This document shows positions 1-6,675 of a stretch of DNA of 10,300 nt, piece by piece (positions within the stretch are counted from its first letter, which is position 1; each line of letters begins with the position of its first letter). The stretch is taken from contig JANOCR010000220.1 of the NCBI GenBank assembly GCA_031412355.1, positions 1 to 10,300 of the forward strand. The letters are read 5' to 3'. The notes under the pieces were generated by a model, which made no database searches, was not told the DNA's origin, and saw only the letters and a list, made by a program, of their open reading frames with translations. A program made the translations under genes and the position numbers. This DNA is from JAENVT01 sp031412355 (GTDB lineage: Bacteria > Actinomycetota > Acidimicrobiia > Acidimicrobiales > Ilumatobacteraceae).

Positions 1-689
1 GTGTCGAGGGCATGGAGGTTGGACGCGAATCCACCGAGTACTCGACTGCGAGTTCGGGCACTTGTGAGTACCCGCAACGTCGTTGTCTGTCGCAGGCGAT
101 GACCCACCTGTCGAAGTGCCCGCCACATCGCGTGATCCTCACCGACGATCGTCTGCGGGCACCATCCACCCACGGCCAGGTAGGCACTGGCGCACATGCC
201 GATGTTGGCTCCATGCACATGAGTGTGGTGCTCGCCGTCGAGCAGATATGAGGAGGTGAACGCTTGGAGCATTGCCGGTGCCGTAGACACCGGGTCGAGC
301 TCGACTATTCCAGCAACCGCATCCAACTCGACCGCCAGCTCCAACTGGGTGCGAAGCCAAAGCGGCGGCACGACGCAGTCGGCGTCCGTGTTCGCGATCC
401 ATGGTGGCCCGTTGTGGTCCGACAGGCGCAGCAGGGCGTGGCGCACCGCTGCAGCCCGCGCCGCGCCCGCACGTCCCCACGATCCTTCGATGACTTCGAC
501 GTCGCAGAACTCCCTCGGCGTTCGTCGGGCAACGTCGAAGGTGTCGTCGGAACACGTGTCGGCTGCGATCACCATCAGCACGGGAACAGCTACCTTCGCC
601 GCCGCCTGGTCGACCGACAAGATGCATTGGCGAATACTGTCGACTTCGTTGCGGGCCGGAACCGCAACCACGATCTGTTGGTGCCTCAT
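1..689 (-). CDS. Family 2 glycosyltransferase, C-terminus beyond window
   Basis: This frame is open from an ATG at 689 to the window edge (229 codons seen). It looks like a GT-A fold family 2 glycosyltransferase, which moves a sugar from a nucleotide-sugar to an acceptor at or near the membrane. An N-terminal VPARNE motif (residues 10-15) is the usual start of the nucleotide-binding half. TDAD (101-104) is the DxD metal/nucleotide motif. HGANIGM (159-165) followed by GED (183-185) fits the acceptor-side region with its catalytic acid. Its ATG overlaps the catalase stop as ATGA, so translation is probably coupled to katE and both share one mRNA. No membrane helix is visible in the part seen. 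The sugar donor and acceptor cannot be told from the sequence. The family call is fairly safe; the role is unknown. Confidence 0.8.
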   Translation of the reverse strand, partial: MRHQQIVVAVPARNEVDSIRQCILSVDQAAAKVAVPVLMVIAADTCSDDTFDVARRTPREFCDVEVIEGSWGRAGAARAAAVRHALLRLSDHNGPPWIANTDADCVVPPLWLRTQLELAVELDAVAGIVELDPVSTAPAMLQAFTSSYLLDGEHHTHVHGANIGMCASAYLAVGGWCPQTIVGEDHAMWRALRQVGHRLRQTTTLRVLTSARTRSRVLGGFASNLHALD

Positions 690-2818
690 ACGGACTTGAC
701 CGTCGGTTCGCGATCCCAGAGTCGGAGTTGACGGCACGTCTTGATGAAGCCGGCCGCAGTGGTCTTCTTGGCGTCGAGCCGCACATAGCCCGAGTCCATG
801 AGTTCCGACACACCTGCGGCGGCAAGCAACGCTTCGGCACTAGGTGTGTAGCCGACGAACTTGCAATGGGCGTGAGCGTCGTTGACGAAGTCCTTTGCGG
901 CCGCCTGTGTCGCCAGCAGCGATGCCCCTTTGACCGATGGGATGATCGCCACGGCGTCGTACAGCACCGACGGTCCTCCGTCGATCTTCTGGTTTGCCGG
1001 ATACAGAACCTTGTCGGTCGCAACGACACCGCCGATCTTCGGCGCTATCAGTTCCACGACCGCACCCTCCGCCTCGGCGGCAGCGGTCAACGCGGCCAGG
1101 AGCCGGGCGTCGGTGCCATCGGTCACCAGGATCCCCAACTTGCGGCCGGCGAACGTTCCCGGAGGATTGGCCAGGATGCTCAATGCCGGCGACGCGTCGA
1201 GGTCGGTGATCGGTGCTCGAGCGGGCTTCGATGCGGGGGGCAGCGCCGGCAGGCCGAGACCATCGCCCACGGCAGCGGCCAGGGACTCGTCGACGTTGCG
1301 CAGGTTGGCAACCATGCGGGTGCGGATGTCCGGCCGCTCGACCTTCGACAGTTCGAACACGAAGGCGTTGGCAATGTGCGTCTGCTCGACCGGTGTCTGG
1401 CTGATGTAGAACTGCCGCGCCTGGCTGTAGTGGTCGGCGAACAGCTCGGCCCGAACGCGACGCGACTCGCCGCCCTCAGGCGCCGCGTACGACTCGAACC
1501 CCGCAGCATCCTCGCGTGGACCCCGCACGTCGCCAGTCCACGAGTTGGGCTCGTAGTTGGCTCGCCCAACGGGGTTGTGCATCGCCATGTGCCCGTCCTG
1601 TTGGAAGTTTGCAAACGGACACTTCGGCGCGTTGATCGGAAGGTGAGTGAAGTTGGGTCCGCCCAGTCGCTTCAGCTGTGTATCGAGGTACGAGAAGTTG
1701 CGGCCTTGCAACAGCGGGTCGTTGGTGAAGTCGATGCCGGGCACGATGTTGTTGGTGCAGAACGCAACCTGTTCGGTCTCGGCGAAGAAGTTGTCGACCA
1801 CACGATCGAGCACCAGCCGACCGACCCGCCGGATCGGAAGCACTTCTTCGGGGATCAGCTTTGTCGCGTCCAGCACGTCGAAGTCGAACTCGTCTGCGAA
1901 CGCTTCGTCGAACACCTGCACGCCAAGTTCCCACTCCGGAAACGCGCCGCTTTCGATCGAGTTCCACAGATCACGCCGGTGGAAGTCGGGATCGGCGCCG
2001 TTGATCTTGACCGCTTCGTTCCACACGACCGATTGCATGCCGAGCTTCGGCTTCCAGTGGAACTTGACGAACTTGGACTCGCCTGCCTGGTTGACGAATC
2101 GGAAGCTGTGAACACCGAACCCTTCCATGAACCGGAAGGACCTCGGTATGGCGCGGTCAGACATGACCCACATCAGCATGTGGGTCGTCTCGGGCATCAA
2201 CGATGCAAAGTCCCAGAAGTTGTCGTGGGCCGACGCGGCCTGAGGAAATCCGCGATCGGGTTCGTCCTTCACCGCGTGCACCAGGTCCGGGAACTTCATC
2301 GCATCCTGGACGAAGAACACGGGGATGTTGTTGCCGACGAGATCCCAGTTGCCTTCCTGTGTGTAGAACTTCACCGCGAACCCGCGCACGTCGCGTGCGA
2401 GGTCGGCGGATCCCTTGTTGCCGACGACGGTCGAGAACCGAACGAACACGGGCGTTCGCTGACCTCGTCGCTGGAAGAGATCTGCCCGCGTCAGATCCGA
2501 CAGTCCTTCGAACGTTTCGAAGTAGCCATGCGCGCCATAGCCGCGGGCGTGCACGACGCGCTCGGGAATGCGTTCGTGATCGAAATGGAAGACCTTCTCG
2601 CGCAGCACGAAGTCGTTGAGCAGGGTCGGGCCCCGCTCGCCGACCTTCAACGAGTTCTGATCATCGGAGATCGGCACGCCTTGGGCTGTCGTCAACCGCT
2701 CCTCGCCCTGGCCGGCCCGCTGGTGAGTCTCGCCACCGGAACCAATCTCGTGCGCGGCGGGGGCCTTCGCAGGTTTTCTGGTTGCCGGGCGTCGTGCAGC
2801 GGACGGCTTCGGTGGCAT
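686..2818 (-). CDS. katE: Large-subunit (clade II, HPII-type) catalase
   Basis: Heme catalase that breaks hydrogen peroxide into water and oxygen in the cytoplasm. The chosen ATG at 2818 gives 710 residues (E. coli HPII has 753) and has a GAGGGG ribosome site six bases upstream; the frame stays open to 2902, but that stretch does not look like catalase. Residues 1-22 form a Lys/Pro/Ala-rich tail as in HPII. The catalase core spans about 45-520, with catalytic His90, Ser129 and Asn163, and heme-ligand Tyr377 in RNFSYLDT. Residues about 555-700 are the extra flavodoxin/DJ-1-like C-terminal domain that marks large catalases. The residue matching HPII His392, which is bonded to the heme tyrosine, is Cys354, exactly 23 residues before Tyr377. 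It is followed by a coupled glycosyltransferase gene, an unusual partner. No clear OxyR or Fur site was seen upstream. Confidence 0.96.
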   Translation of the reverse strand: MPPKPSAARRPATRKPAKAPAAHEIGSGGETHQRAGQGEERLTTAQGVPISDDQNSLKVGERGPTLLNDFVLREKVFHFDHERIPERVVHARGYGAHGYFETFEGLSDLTRADLFQRRGQRTPVFVRFSTVVGNKGSADLARDVRGFAVKFYTQEGNWDLVGNNIPVFFVQDAMKFPDLVHAVKDEPDRGFPQAASAHDNFWDFASLMPETTHMLMWVMSDRAIPRSFRFMEGFGVHSFRFVNQAGESKFVKFHWKPKLGMQSVVWNEAVKINGADPDFHRRDLWNSIESGAFPEWELGVQVFDEAFADEFDFDVLDATKLIPEEVLPIRRVGRLVLDRVVDNFFAETEQVAFCTNNIVPGIDFTNDPLLQGRNFSYLDTQLKRLGGPNFTHLPINAPKCPFANFQQDGHMAMHNPVGRANYEPNSWTGDVRGPREDAAGFESYAAPEGGESRRVRAELFADHYSQARQFYISQTPVEQTHIANAFVFELSKVERPDIRTRMVANLRNVDESLAAAVGDGLGLPALPPASKPARAPITDLDASPALSILANPPGTFAGRKLGILVTDGTDARLLAALTAAAEAEGAVVELIAPKIGGVVATDKVLYPANQKIDGGPSVLYDAVAIIPSVKGASLLATQAAAKDFVNDAHAHCKFVGYTPSAEALLAAAGVSELMDSGYVRLDAKKTTAAGFIKTCRQLRLWDREPTVKSV

Positions 2819-2974
2819 GGCGGGCCCCTCTGGGTCGTAAGTCGGGTTGGTGGTGTGGCGTACCCGGATGCGCAGCCAGCCAAACCACGGGCATTTCCCC
2901 AATCCGGGTGATGATCCACGCCATCGGCGCTTGACAGTCAGTCGTCCGTTTACCTGAATCGCGCCGACTGAATT

Positions 2975-3103
2975 TCACCGGGGGTCGGGGGTCGACGATG
3001 ACGTTGGCGCCGGACCGACCTCGTCGATCAATCTGAAGAACACGATGAACGCCAGACCTGTGCACACGAAGGCAAGGATCAACACAGCGAGCACGGCGGT
3101 CAT
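2975..3103 (-). CDS. Small single-helix membrane protein (42 aa)
   Basis: A short frame with a strong ribosome site, AAGGA, six bases before the ATG at 3103. The product has residues 2-23 almost wholly hydrophobic (starting TAVLAVLILAFVC), then a short polar tail rich in Pro, Ser and Thr ending PTSSSTPDPR. It is probably a single-pass inner-membrane protein with a tiny soluble tail. The third codon position is mostly G or C, as in real genes here. It lies 156 bases upstream of katE on the same strand and could share its transcript. I recognise no family. It could be a regulator or a subunit of something larger, but the sequence does not say which. Confidence 0.6.
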   Translation of the reverse strand: MTAVLAVLILAFVCTGLAFIVFFRLIDEVGPAPTSSSTPDPR

Positions 3104-3312
3104 GCGCGGTCCTTCGCTCGGAATCCGGGTCGCTGATCGGCGCATAGATCACGGTGACGATGCTGAGCGAGAGCGCGATGACGGGTCAACAGGAGATCCT
3201 TGGCGATGCCGGCAGATCAAAGCAATCTCAATTCCTCATCGAGCCGAAGACGAATGTCGTTTGACCGCGGAACGGCTCGGGAACACATCAGTCGTGACGA
3301 ATTTCCCACCCC
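3104..3312. other. Intergenic stretch without a convincing gene
   Basis: Between the small membrane protein gene and the promoter of the DUF1269-like gene I see no complete gene. On the minus strand one frame from 3185 down to about 3100 reads as a hydrophobic segment (VIALSLSIVTVIYAP) followed by a polar stretch with coding-like third positions. It has no start codon after its upstream stop at 3186-3188 and slides into other frames. It may be a decayed or frameshifted small membrane gene, or chance. Confidence 0.4.
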
Positions 3313-3342
3313 CTGACCTCGCCGACATCGCGCCGCTAGAAT
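3313..3342 (+). promoter_or_regulatory. Likely housekeeping promoter for the DUF1269-like gene, leaderless
   Basis: CTGACC at 3313-3318 (close to TTGACA) is followed after 18 bases by TAGAAT at 3337-3342, which fits the actinobacterial TANNNT -10 box. The GTG at 3351 begins nine bases after the hexamer, where transcription itself should begin. No Shine-Dalgarno site precedes this GTG. Together these suggest a leaderless mRNA. This is pattern matching only. Confidence 0.45.
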
Positions 3343-3350
3343 CCGCCCGA

Positions 3351-3911
3351 GTGGATGCCGTCTCTGAGCCGTATTCAGGTGACCCGGAGGCGTTGTTCGG
3401 GGTGTCCTTCGACGACCCCTTCCGAGCCGAAGAGTTCCTGCTTGCACTCCGCGGCATGGCAGCGAACGGCAAACTCACCCTGGCCGATGCCGTCATCGTG
3501 TACAAGGGCGACGACGACACCGTTCGGGTCCGGGAGACCACCGACCTGCAGCCTGCCGTCACCGCGGTCAGAGGTGCGCTGTGGACCGGGCTGCTGGGCC
3601 TGCTGATCGCCGGCCCGGTCGGCTGGATCGCGGGCATGGGCATTGGCGCCGGCGCCGGCGCGATCACGGCCAAGGTCGTCGACGTCGGCATCCCCGACGA
3701 ATGGGTCGATTGGTTCAAGGACGCGGTGCGCCCTCAGACGTCCACGGTCGTCGCTTTGGCCACCGAAGTCGATCTGGTGGCGCTCTATCGTGAAGCGCAA
3801 CGCTTCGCCGGAGCGGAGTTGGTGCACACCACGCTACGGCCCGGGGCTTCGGCAGACCTTGCCGCTGCGCTGGAGCACCCTCGGTCAGTCACTGACCGAC
3901 AGTTGCCGTAA
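3351..3911 (+). CDS. DUF1269-like glycine-rich membrane protein
   Basis: A 186-residue protein from the GTG at 3351. Residues about 10-65 form a soluble alpha/beta region that looks like a ferredoxin-like fold, with DPFRAEEFLLALRGMA and an acidic KGDDDTVRV strand. Residues 75-107 are a glycine-rich hydrophobic hairpin (TGLLGLLIAGPVGWIAGMGI, then GAGAGA). A second soluble part, DEWVDWFKDAV onwards to about 165, follows. This order matches the DUF1269 family, whose function is unknown. The frame is open further upstream to 3045, but that part is low-complexity and the promoter sits inside it, so I chose GTG 3351; GTG at 3294 is the alternative. It converges on the sigma-factor operon with 13 bases between stops. 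Confidence 0.75.
   Translation: MDAVSEPYSGDPEALFGVSFDDPFRAEEFLLALRGMAANGKLTLADAVIVYKGDDDTVRVRETTDLQPAVTAVRGALWTGLLGLLIAGPVGWIAGMGIGAGAGAITAKVVDVGIPDEWVDWFKDAVRPQTSTVVALATEVDLVALYREAQRFAGAELVHTTLRPGASADLAAALEHPRSVTDRQLP
3881..3899. terminator. Perfect hairpin between convergent genes, possible terminator
   Basis: TCGGTCAG and CTGACCGA (8 bp each) flank a three-base loop. It lies inside the last codons of the DUF1269-like gene and about 25 bases after the stop of the opposing sigma operon. No T-run follows on either strand, so a classic intrinsic terminator is unproven. It could also be a protein-binding palindrome. Confidence 0.4.
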
Positions 3912-3924
3912 ACGCCACCGCTAA

Positions 3925-4641
3925 TCAGGGGTCGACAGAGTCTGCCGGATCGGGAGTCGAGGTGCCTGGGGACGGCTCGATCCGCAAGATCCAGGTGCCC
4001 GCACCCAGCGGCGGATCCGTGATCGACGATCGTTCCGCCTTGCCGTCGTCGAGCCGCTTGTTGCTGGACAACAGTCGTCCGATGATCGGCAACGCAACGA
4101 CGTTCGCGGCGTGCAGGATGCCCATGATCAGCAAGATGCCGCCAACGCGGGCCACCTCGTCTTTCAGCTGGGCGCCGGTGGACGTGCTCCAATCCCGCGG
4201 CTCGACGAACGTCACCGTGAAGAGCACGAAAGACGTGAAGATCAGGTAGTAGGCGACATCGGTCAGGACGAGATAGCTCTTGCCCGTCCGCGGATTTGCC
4301 CGGAACACGTCAGCGGCATACGAGCGGCCGAAGCGTTTGATGAACGGCCCGAGTCCCACCGCCAGCGCGACGAGAACGATGTTCGTGATCAGTTCGATGA
4401 CCCACCACTCCATGTTCTTGAACCTCCTGTTGTCGAAATCGGAAAGCGCCAGCGCAAGTGCCGCATTGGCGAGGATGAAGAGCGCCAGCCAGCCGGCCAT
4501 CCGCCAGCGCCAGCGCCTGCGGGCGACGGACTCTTCGACCGAGCGCGTGATGCGGGCGAACAGGTCGGGATTCTCCTCGACCGATGCCCGTACATCGGCG
4601 AATGCCTCGGACAATCGGCGCTCGAGTGTCAGGTTGCTCAT
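3925..4641 (-). CDS. Four-helix membrane protein, putative anti-sigma partner
   Basis: A 238-residue protein whose ATG at 4641 overlaps the sigma-factor stop (ATGA), so the two are translationally coupled. The cytoplasmic N-terminus (1-47) contains ENPDLFARITRSVEESVARR, a helical stretch of the kind seen in actinobacterial proteins encoded after ECF sigma genes. Four membrane helices follow at about 48-67, 80-100, 122-146 and 163-190, then a Pro/Ser/Asp-rich tail. Coupling, order and topology suggest it holds the sigma factor at the membrane until a signal comes. It has no HxxxCxxC zinc anti-sigma motif and no large outer sensor domain, so it is not a standard anti-sigma factor. The anti-sigma role is inference; membrane location is clear. 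Confidence 0.7.
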   Translation of the reverse strand: MSNLTLERRLSEAFADVRASVEENPDLFARITRSVEESVARRRWRWRMAGWLALFILANAALALALSDFDNRRFKNMEWWVIELITNIVLVALAVGLGPFIKRFGRSYAADVFRANPRTGKSYLVLTDVAYYLIFTSFVLFTVTFVEPRDWSTSTGAQLKDEVARVGGILLIMGILHAANVVALPIIGRLLSSNKRLDDGKAERSSITDPPLGAGTWILRIEPSPGTSTPDPADSVDP

Positions 4642-5141
4642 GGTTGTCCCAGCGCCCGATCGAGCGCGGCCATGGCGCGTCGCAGATGTGTCTTCACCGA
4701 GTTGACCGACAGCCCCAGGGTCGATGCGATCCGCTCGATCGGGAGCTCCTCGAAGTACCGAAGGGTGATGCAATCCCTCTGGCGAGTGGGCAACCCGCGC
4801 ACTGCATCGATCACCTGGCGATGTTCCTCGGATCGCACGAGCTGGTCGCCCACCGAGTCGGCGACGTCGATCTCGTGGCCGCTGGTGGCGTGATGACGAA
4901 GCGACACCAGACCGCGTCGATTGTGATCACGCGCAAGGTTCAACACGATCGAGCGCAAGTAGGCGGGGGCTCGCTCGATTTCATCGATCTTGCCGGCGTG
5001 CCGCGCCAGTCGGAGGAATGCTTCCTGCACGACATCCTCGGCGGCGTCGCGGTCGTCGACGAACAGGCGTGCCAGCCGCACCAGCGAGCGGCCCTCCGAC
5101 TGGTACAGGCGCACGACCAACTGCTCTGTCTCGACGGCCAT
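4638..5141 (-). CDS. ECF-type RNA polymerase sigma factor
   Basis: A 167-residue sigma-70 family protein with only regions 2 and 4, the ECF layout; it directs RNA polymerase to alternative promoters. Region 2 spans about 11-76, with DAAEDVVQEAFLRLARH as the core-binding and -10-reading helices. Region 4 spans about 106-162, with LPTRQRDCITLRYFEELP and the helix-turn-helix IASTLGLSVNSVKTHLRRA that reads the -35. I chose ATG 5141 because GGGGGAG lies just upstream and region 2 then starts at the usual place. ATG 5228 is an in-frame alternative (196 aa) that overlaps the stop of a possible leader peptide. The gene is coupled to the membrane protein downstream. A motif upstream, mirrored on the divergent gene, suggests it transcribes itself. 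There is no SnoaL-like C-terminal extension. Confidence 0.92.
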   Translation of the reverse strand: MAVETEQLVVRLYQSEGRSLVRLARLFVDDRDAAEDVVQEAFLRLARHAGKIDEIERAPAYLRSIVLNLARDHNRRGLVSLRHHATSGHEIDVADSVGDQLVRSEEHRQVIDAVRGLPTRQRDCITLRYFEELPIERIASTLGLSVNSVKTHLRRAMAALDRALGQP

Positions 5142-5224
5142 GGTCTCCCCCGTCAAATGGGCCACGACGACGGCCCACAGCAACGGCGCAAAGCGGGGCC
5201 GGCGCGGTCGGATGGCGACAAGGT

Positions 5225-5314
5225 TCATGGCGAATCACGTCTGCGGTACATGTTCGCCCTCGCGTCGTTTGCCAGCCACCCTCTGAAGCTTGTCACGAAC
5301 TCGACGACTGTCAC
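5225..5314 (-). CDS. Possible leaderless 29-aa leader peptide ahead of the sigma gene
   Basis: A GTG at 5314 lies nine bases after the CGTC of the proposed minus-strand ECF promoter, about where transcription should start. It opens a 29-codon frame ending in TGA that overlaps ATG 5228 as ATGA. The peptide is basic at its end (NMYRRRDSP). No family is recognised and codon evidence is weak. If real, it would tie translation of the sigma gene to its promoter; it may equally be untranslated leader. Confidence 0.25.
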   Translation of the reverse strand: MTVVEFVTSFRGWLANDARANMYRRRDSP

Positions 5315-5323
5315 GTAGGTACA

Positions 5324-5351
5324 GACGAGCACGGCGCCGATCCGGGTGACA
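5324..5351 (-). promoter_or_regulatory. Proposed ECF sigma promoter for the sigma operon
   Basis: On the minus strand TGTCAC (5351-5346), then 18 bases, then CGTC (5327-5324) followed by TGTA. The same motif with the same spacing sits on the plus strand in front of the divergent gene. TGTCAC and CGTC resemble the known ECF41 promoter (TGTCACA-N16-CGTC), with one extra base of spacing. Confidence 0.6.
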
Positions 5352-5372
5352 AGAAGCCCCGTCGTGTCACCC
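5344..5372. repeat. Inverted repeat GGGTGACA / TGTCACCC at the divergent promoters
   Basis: Perfect 8-bp arms at 5344-5351 and 5365-5372 with a 13-base centre. The arms are the two back-to-back -35 elements. The symmetry may simply come from two identical promoters facing apart, or may bind a dimeric regulator too. Confidence 0.7.
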
Positions 5373-5392
5373 ATCCGATCACCTCGTTCGTC
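5365..5392 (+). promoter_or_regulatory. Proposed ECF sigma promoter for the divergent membrane gene
   Basis: TGTCAC (5365-5370), 18 bases, CGTC (5389-5392), then TGTA. The ATG at 5404 begins 11 bases after CGTC, so the mRNA would be leaderless or nearly so; no ribosome site is present. TGTAAT at 5393-5398 could instead be read as a housekeeping -10, but no matching -35 is seen. Confidence 0.6.
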
Positions 5393-5403
5393 TGTAATGA
5401 GCA

Positions 5404-6153
5404 ATGAACCTCCAACAGCAAGCAGACCCGAGCGTCGGCGACGAGCGCTTCCGTCGCATCGTCGAGATCATGCGAGTGTTGATCGTCGGTGGAATACCCG
5501 TGGGCGTCCTGGTCGTAGGAATCGGAAGCCGCGTGGCAATGTTCGCGCTGCGCGTCACCTCGCCCGACCGGGTCAACGGCGTCGAGAGCGACGACGGGTT
5601 CACCATCGGCGAGTTCACGCTCGGCGGCACGTACAACCTTCTGGCAATCGGTGCAGCCGTAGGCATCATCGGTGCGGGCGCGTACCTGTTGGTGGCTCCT
5701 TGGTTGATCGGGCCGAGTTGGTTCCGTCGCCTCACGACCGGGATCGCCGCCGGCGTTGTGGGCGGATCGATGCTCGTTCACGCCGACGGTATCGACTTCA
5801 CCCTCCTGAAGCCGACATGGTTCGCGATCGCCCTCTTCGTCGCCTTGCCGGCGTTGTTCGGAGTTGTCCTGCCGATGTCGGTCGACGCCGTCGGTCGCGC
5901 TGGCTCGTGGACCGCTCGCGGCCGGCGACGATGGCTCCTGGTCGTCCTGTCAATCGGATTCTTCCCCTTCACGGTCATAATCCTGCCGTTCGCTGCCGCT
6001 GCGGTCGTCGTGTGCGTCTTCGCGCACGACGCTCGACTCGTGCAACGCATTCGCCAGGTCGCGGTGACCAGCGTCCTCGTTCGGGCGGTGTGGCTGCTGA
6101 TCGCCGTTGCCGGCCTGGTCGCACTGATCGGCGACATCAAGGCGCTCAGCTGA
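5404..6153 (+). CDS. Six-helix integral membrane protein of unknown function
   Basis: A 249-residue protein with hydrophobic segments at about 24-48, 77-103, 108-126, 138-160, 176-206 and 222-243, linked by short arginine-rich loops (RRRW near 174-177, RLVQRIR near 211-217). An outer or inner loop at 50-75 is polar and acidic. I recognise no catalytic motif and no known family. The start ATG 5404 has no Shine-Dalgarno site and sits where the proposed ECF promoter would start transcription. Because it is divergent from the sigma operon and has the same promoter motif, it is probably a target of that sigma factor and may act in the same membrane response. It converges with the lipocalin-like gene, with nine bases between stops. 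Confidence 0.75.
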   Translation: MNLQQQADPSVGDERFRRIVEIMRVLIVGGIPVGVLVVGIGSRVAMFALRVTSPDRVNGVESDDGFTIGEFTLGGTYNLLAIGAAVGIIGAGAYLLVAPWLIGPSWFRRLTTGIAAGVVGGSMLVHADGIDFTLLKPTWFAIALFVALPALFGVVLPMSVDAVGRAGSWTARGRRRWLLVVLSIGFFPFTVIILPFAAAAVVVCVFAHDARLVQRIRQVAVTSVLVRAVWLLIAVAGLVALIGDIKALS

Positions 6154-6162
6154 GGTTGCCGC

Positions 6163-6675
6163 TCACAACCCAACCGCTATCGATCCCTCCGCATGCCACA
6201 CCCGCCCGGCCGCGCTGCCTCCGCTCAACAAGACCACGCCGGTCACGTCGCCGATCCGCACCGTCACGATGTTCGGCGCGTGCACGAACTCGACGTCTCC
6301 CCCACCGGCGTGTTGCACCCACTCCTCGCGAAACCGACCGGGCGCGTCTTCGATCATCAGCGAGGGATCGTCGGGCGCGATGAAGAGCCCCCGCTCCGCC
6401 GCACGGTCGATTCGGGGCACCGCCCCATCGGAATCGATGTCGACATGCCAGCGCACCTCGCCTTCGCTGACCTCGAACCTGCCGGCGAACGCTCGCGTCG
6501 ACGAGTAGGGCAAGCCGTTGTGCTCGTTGCCTGGGAGCACGACTCGGACGTCGACGAACACCTGACCGGCCTGGATCCACCATGCCTCGCACGGTTCCGT
6601 CGGCTCGCCGCCGGGCACAGTGATCGACCGCCGTCGCCACGCGCCGACGAACCACGGGCGGCTCTGCTGACTCAT
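6163..6675 (-). CDS. Small lipocalin/HRI1-like protein coupled to the oxygenase
   Basis: A 170-residue soluble protein starting at ATG 6675, which overlaps the oxygenase stop as ATGA. It begins with PWFVGAWRRRSITVPGG, then WWIQAGQVFVDVRV, then FAGRFEV and EVRWHVDID. These are short beta strands with conserved Trp and Gly, in the order seen in lipocalin-like proteins related to fungal HRI1, a family without a proven enzyme role. The second half (about 125-170) again looks like beta strands. There is no signal peptide or membrane helix. Coupling to a Rieske oxygenase suggests it binds or presents the substrate or product, but this is inference. The family name comes from pattern memory and is moderate to low in certainty; the gene itself is well supported. 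Confidence 0.65.
   Translation of the reverse strand: MSQQSRPWFVGAWRRRSITVPGGEPTEPCEAWWIQAGQVFVDVRVVLPGNEHNGLPYSSTRAFAGRFEVSEGEVRWHVDIDSDGAVPRIDRAAERGLFIAPDDPSLMIEDAPGRFREEWVQHAGGGDVEFVHAPNIVTVRIGDVTGVVLLSGGSAAGRVWHAEGSIAVGL

Noticed and set aside
139..1029. Long minus-strand frame across the katE end and glycosyltransferase
   Set aside because: Arginine/serine-rich out-of-frame product overlapping two recognised genes.
728..2911. 727-codon plus-strand frame opposite katE
   Set aside because: It is the antisense shadow of a clear catalase gene; high GC leaves long open antisense frames and the protein has no recognisable motif.
2931..2959. TTGACA with a weak -10 (CTGAAT) on the plus strand
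   Set aside because: The -35 is perfect but the -10 is poor and no plus-strand gene begins within 350 bases.
5291..5314. Two more TGTCAC copies (5291 and 5309) as extra ECF promoters
   Set aside because: No CGTC follows at the proper distance; they may be chance or within the possible leader peptide.
4584..5318. 244-codon plus-strand frame opposite the sigma gene
   Set aside because: Antisense shadow of a well-supported sigma factor; no motif of its own.
6154..6170. GGTTG/CAACC hairpin between convergent stops as a terminator
   Set aside because: The stem is only 5 bp and no T-run follows.
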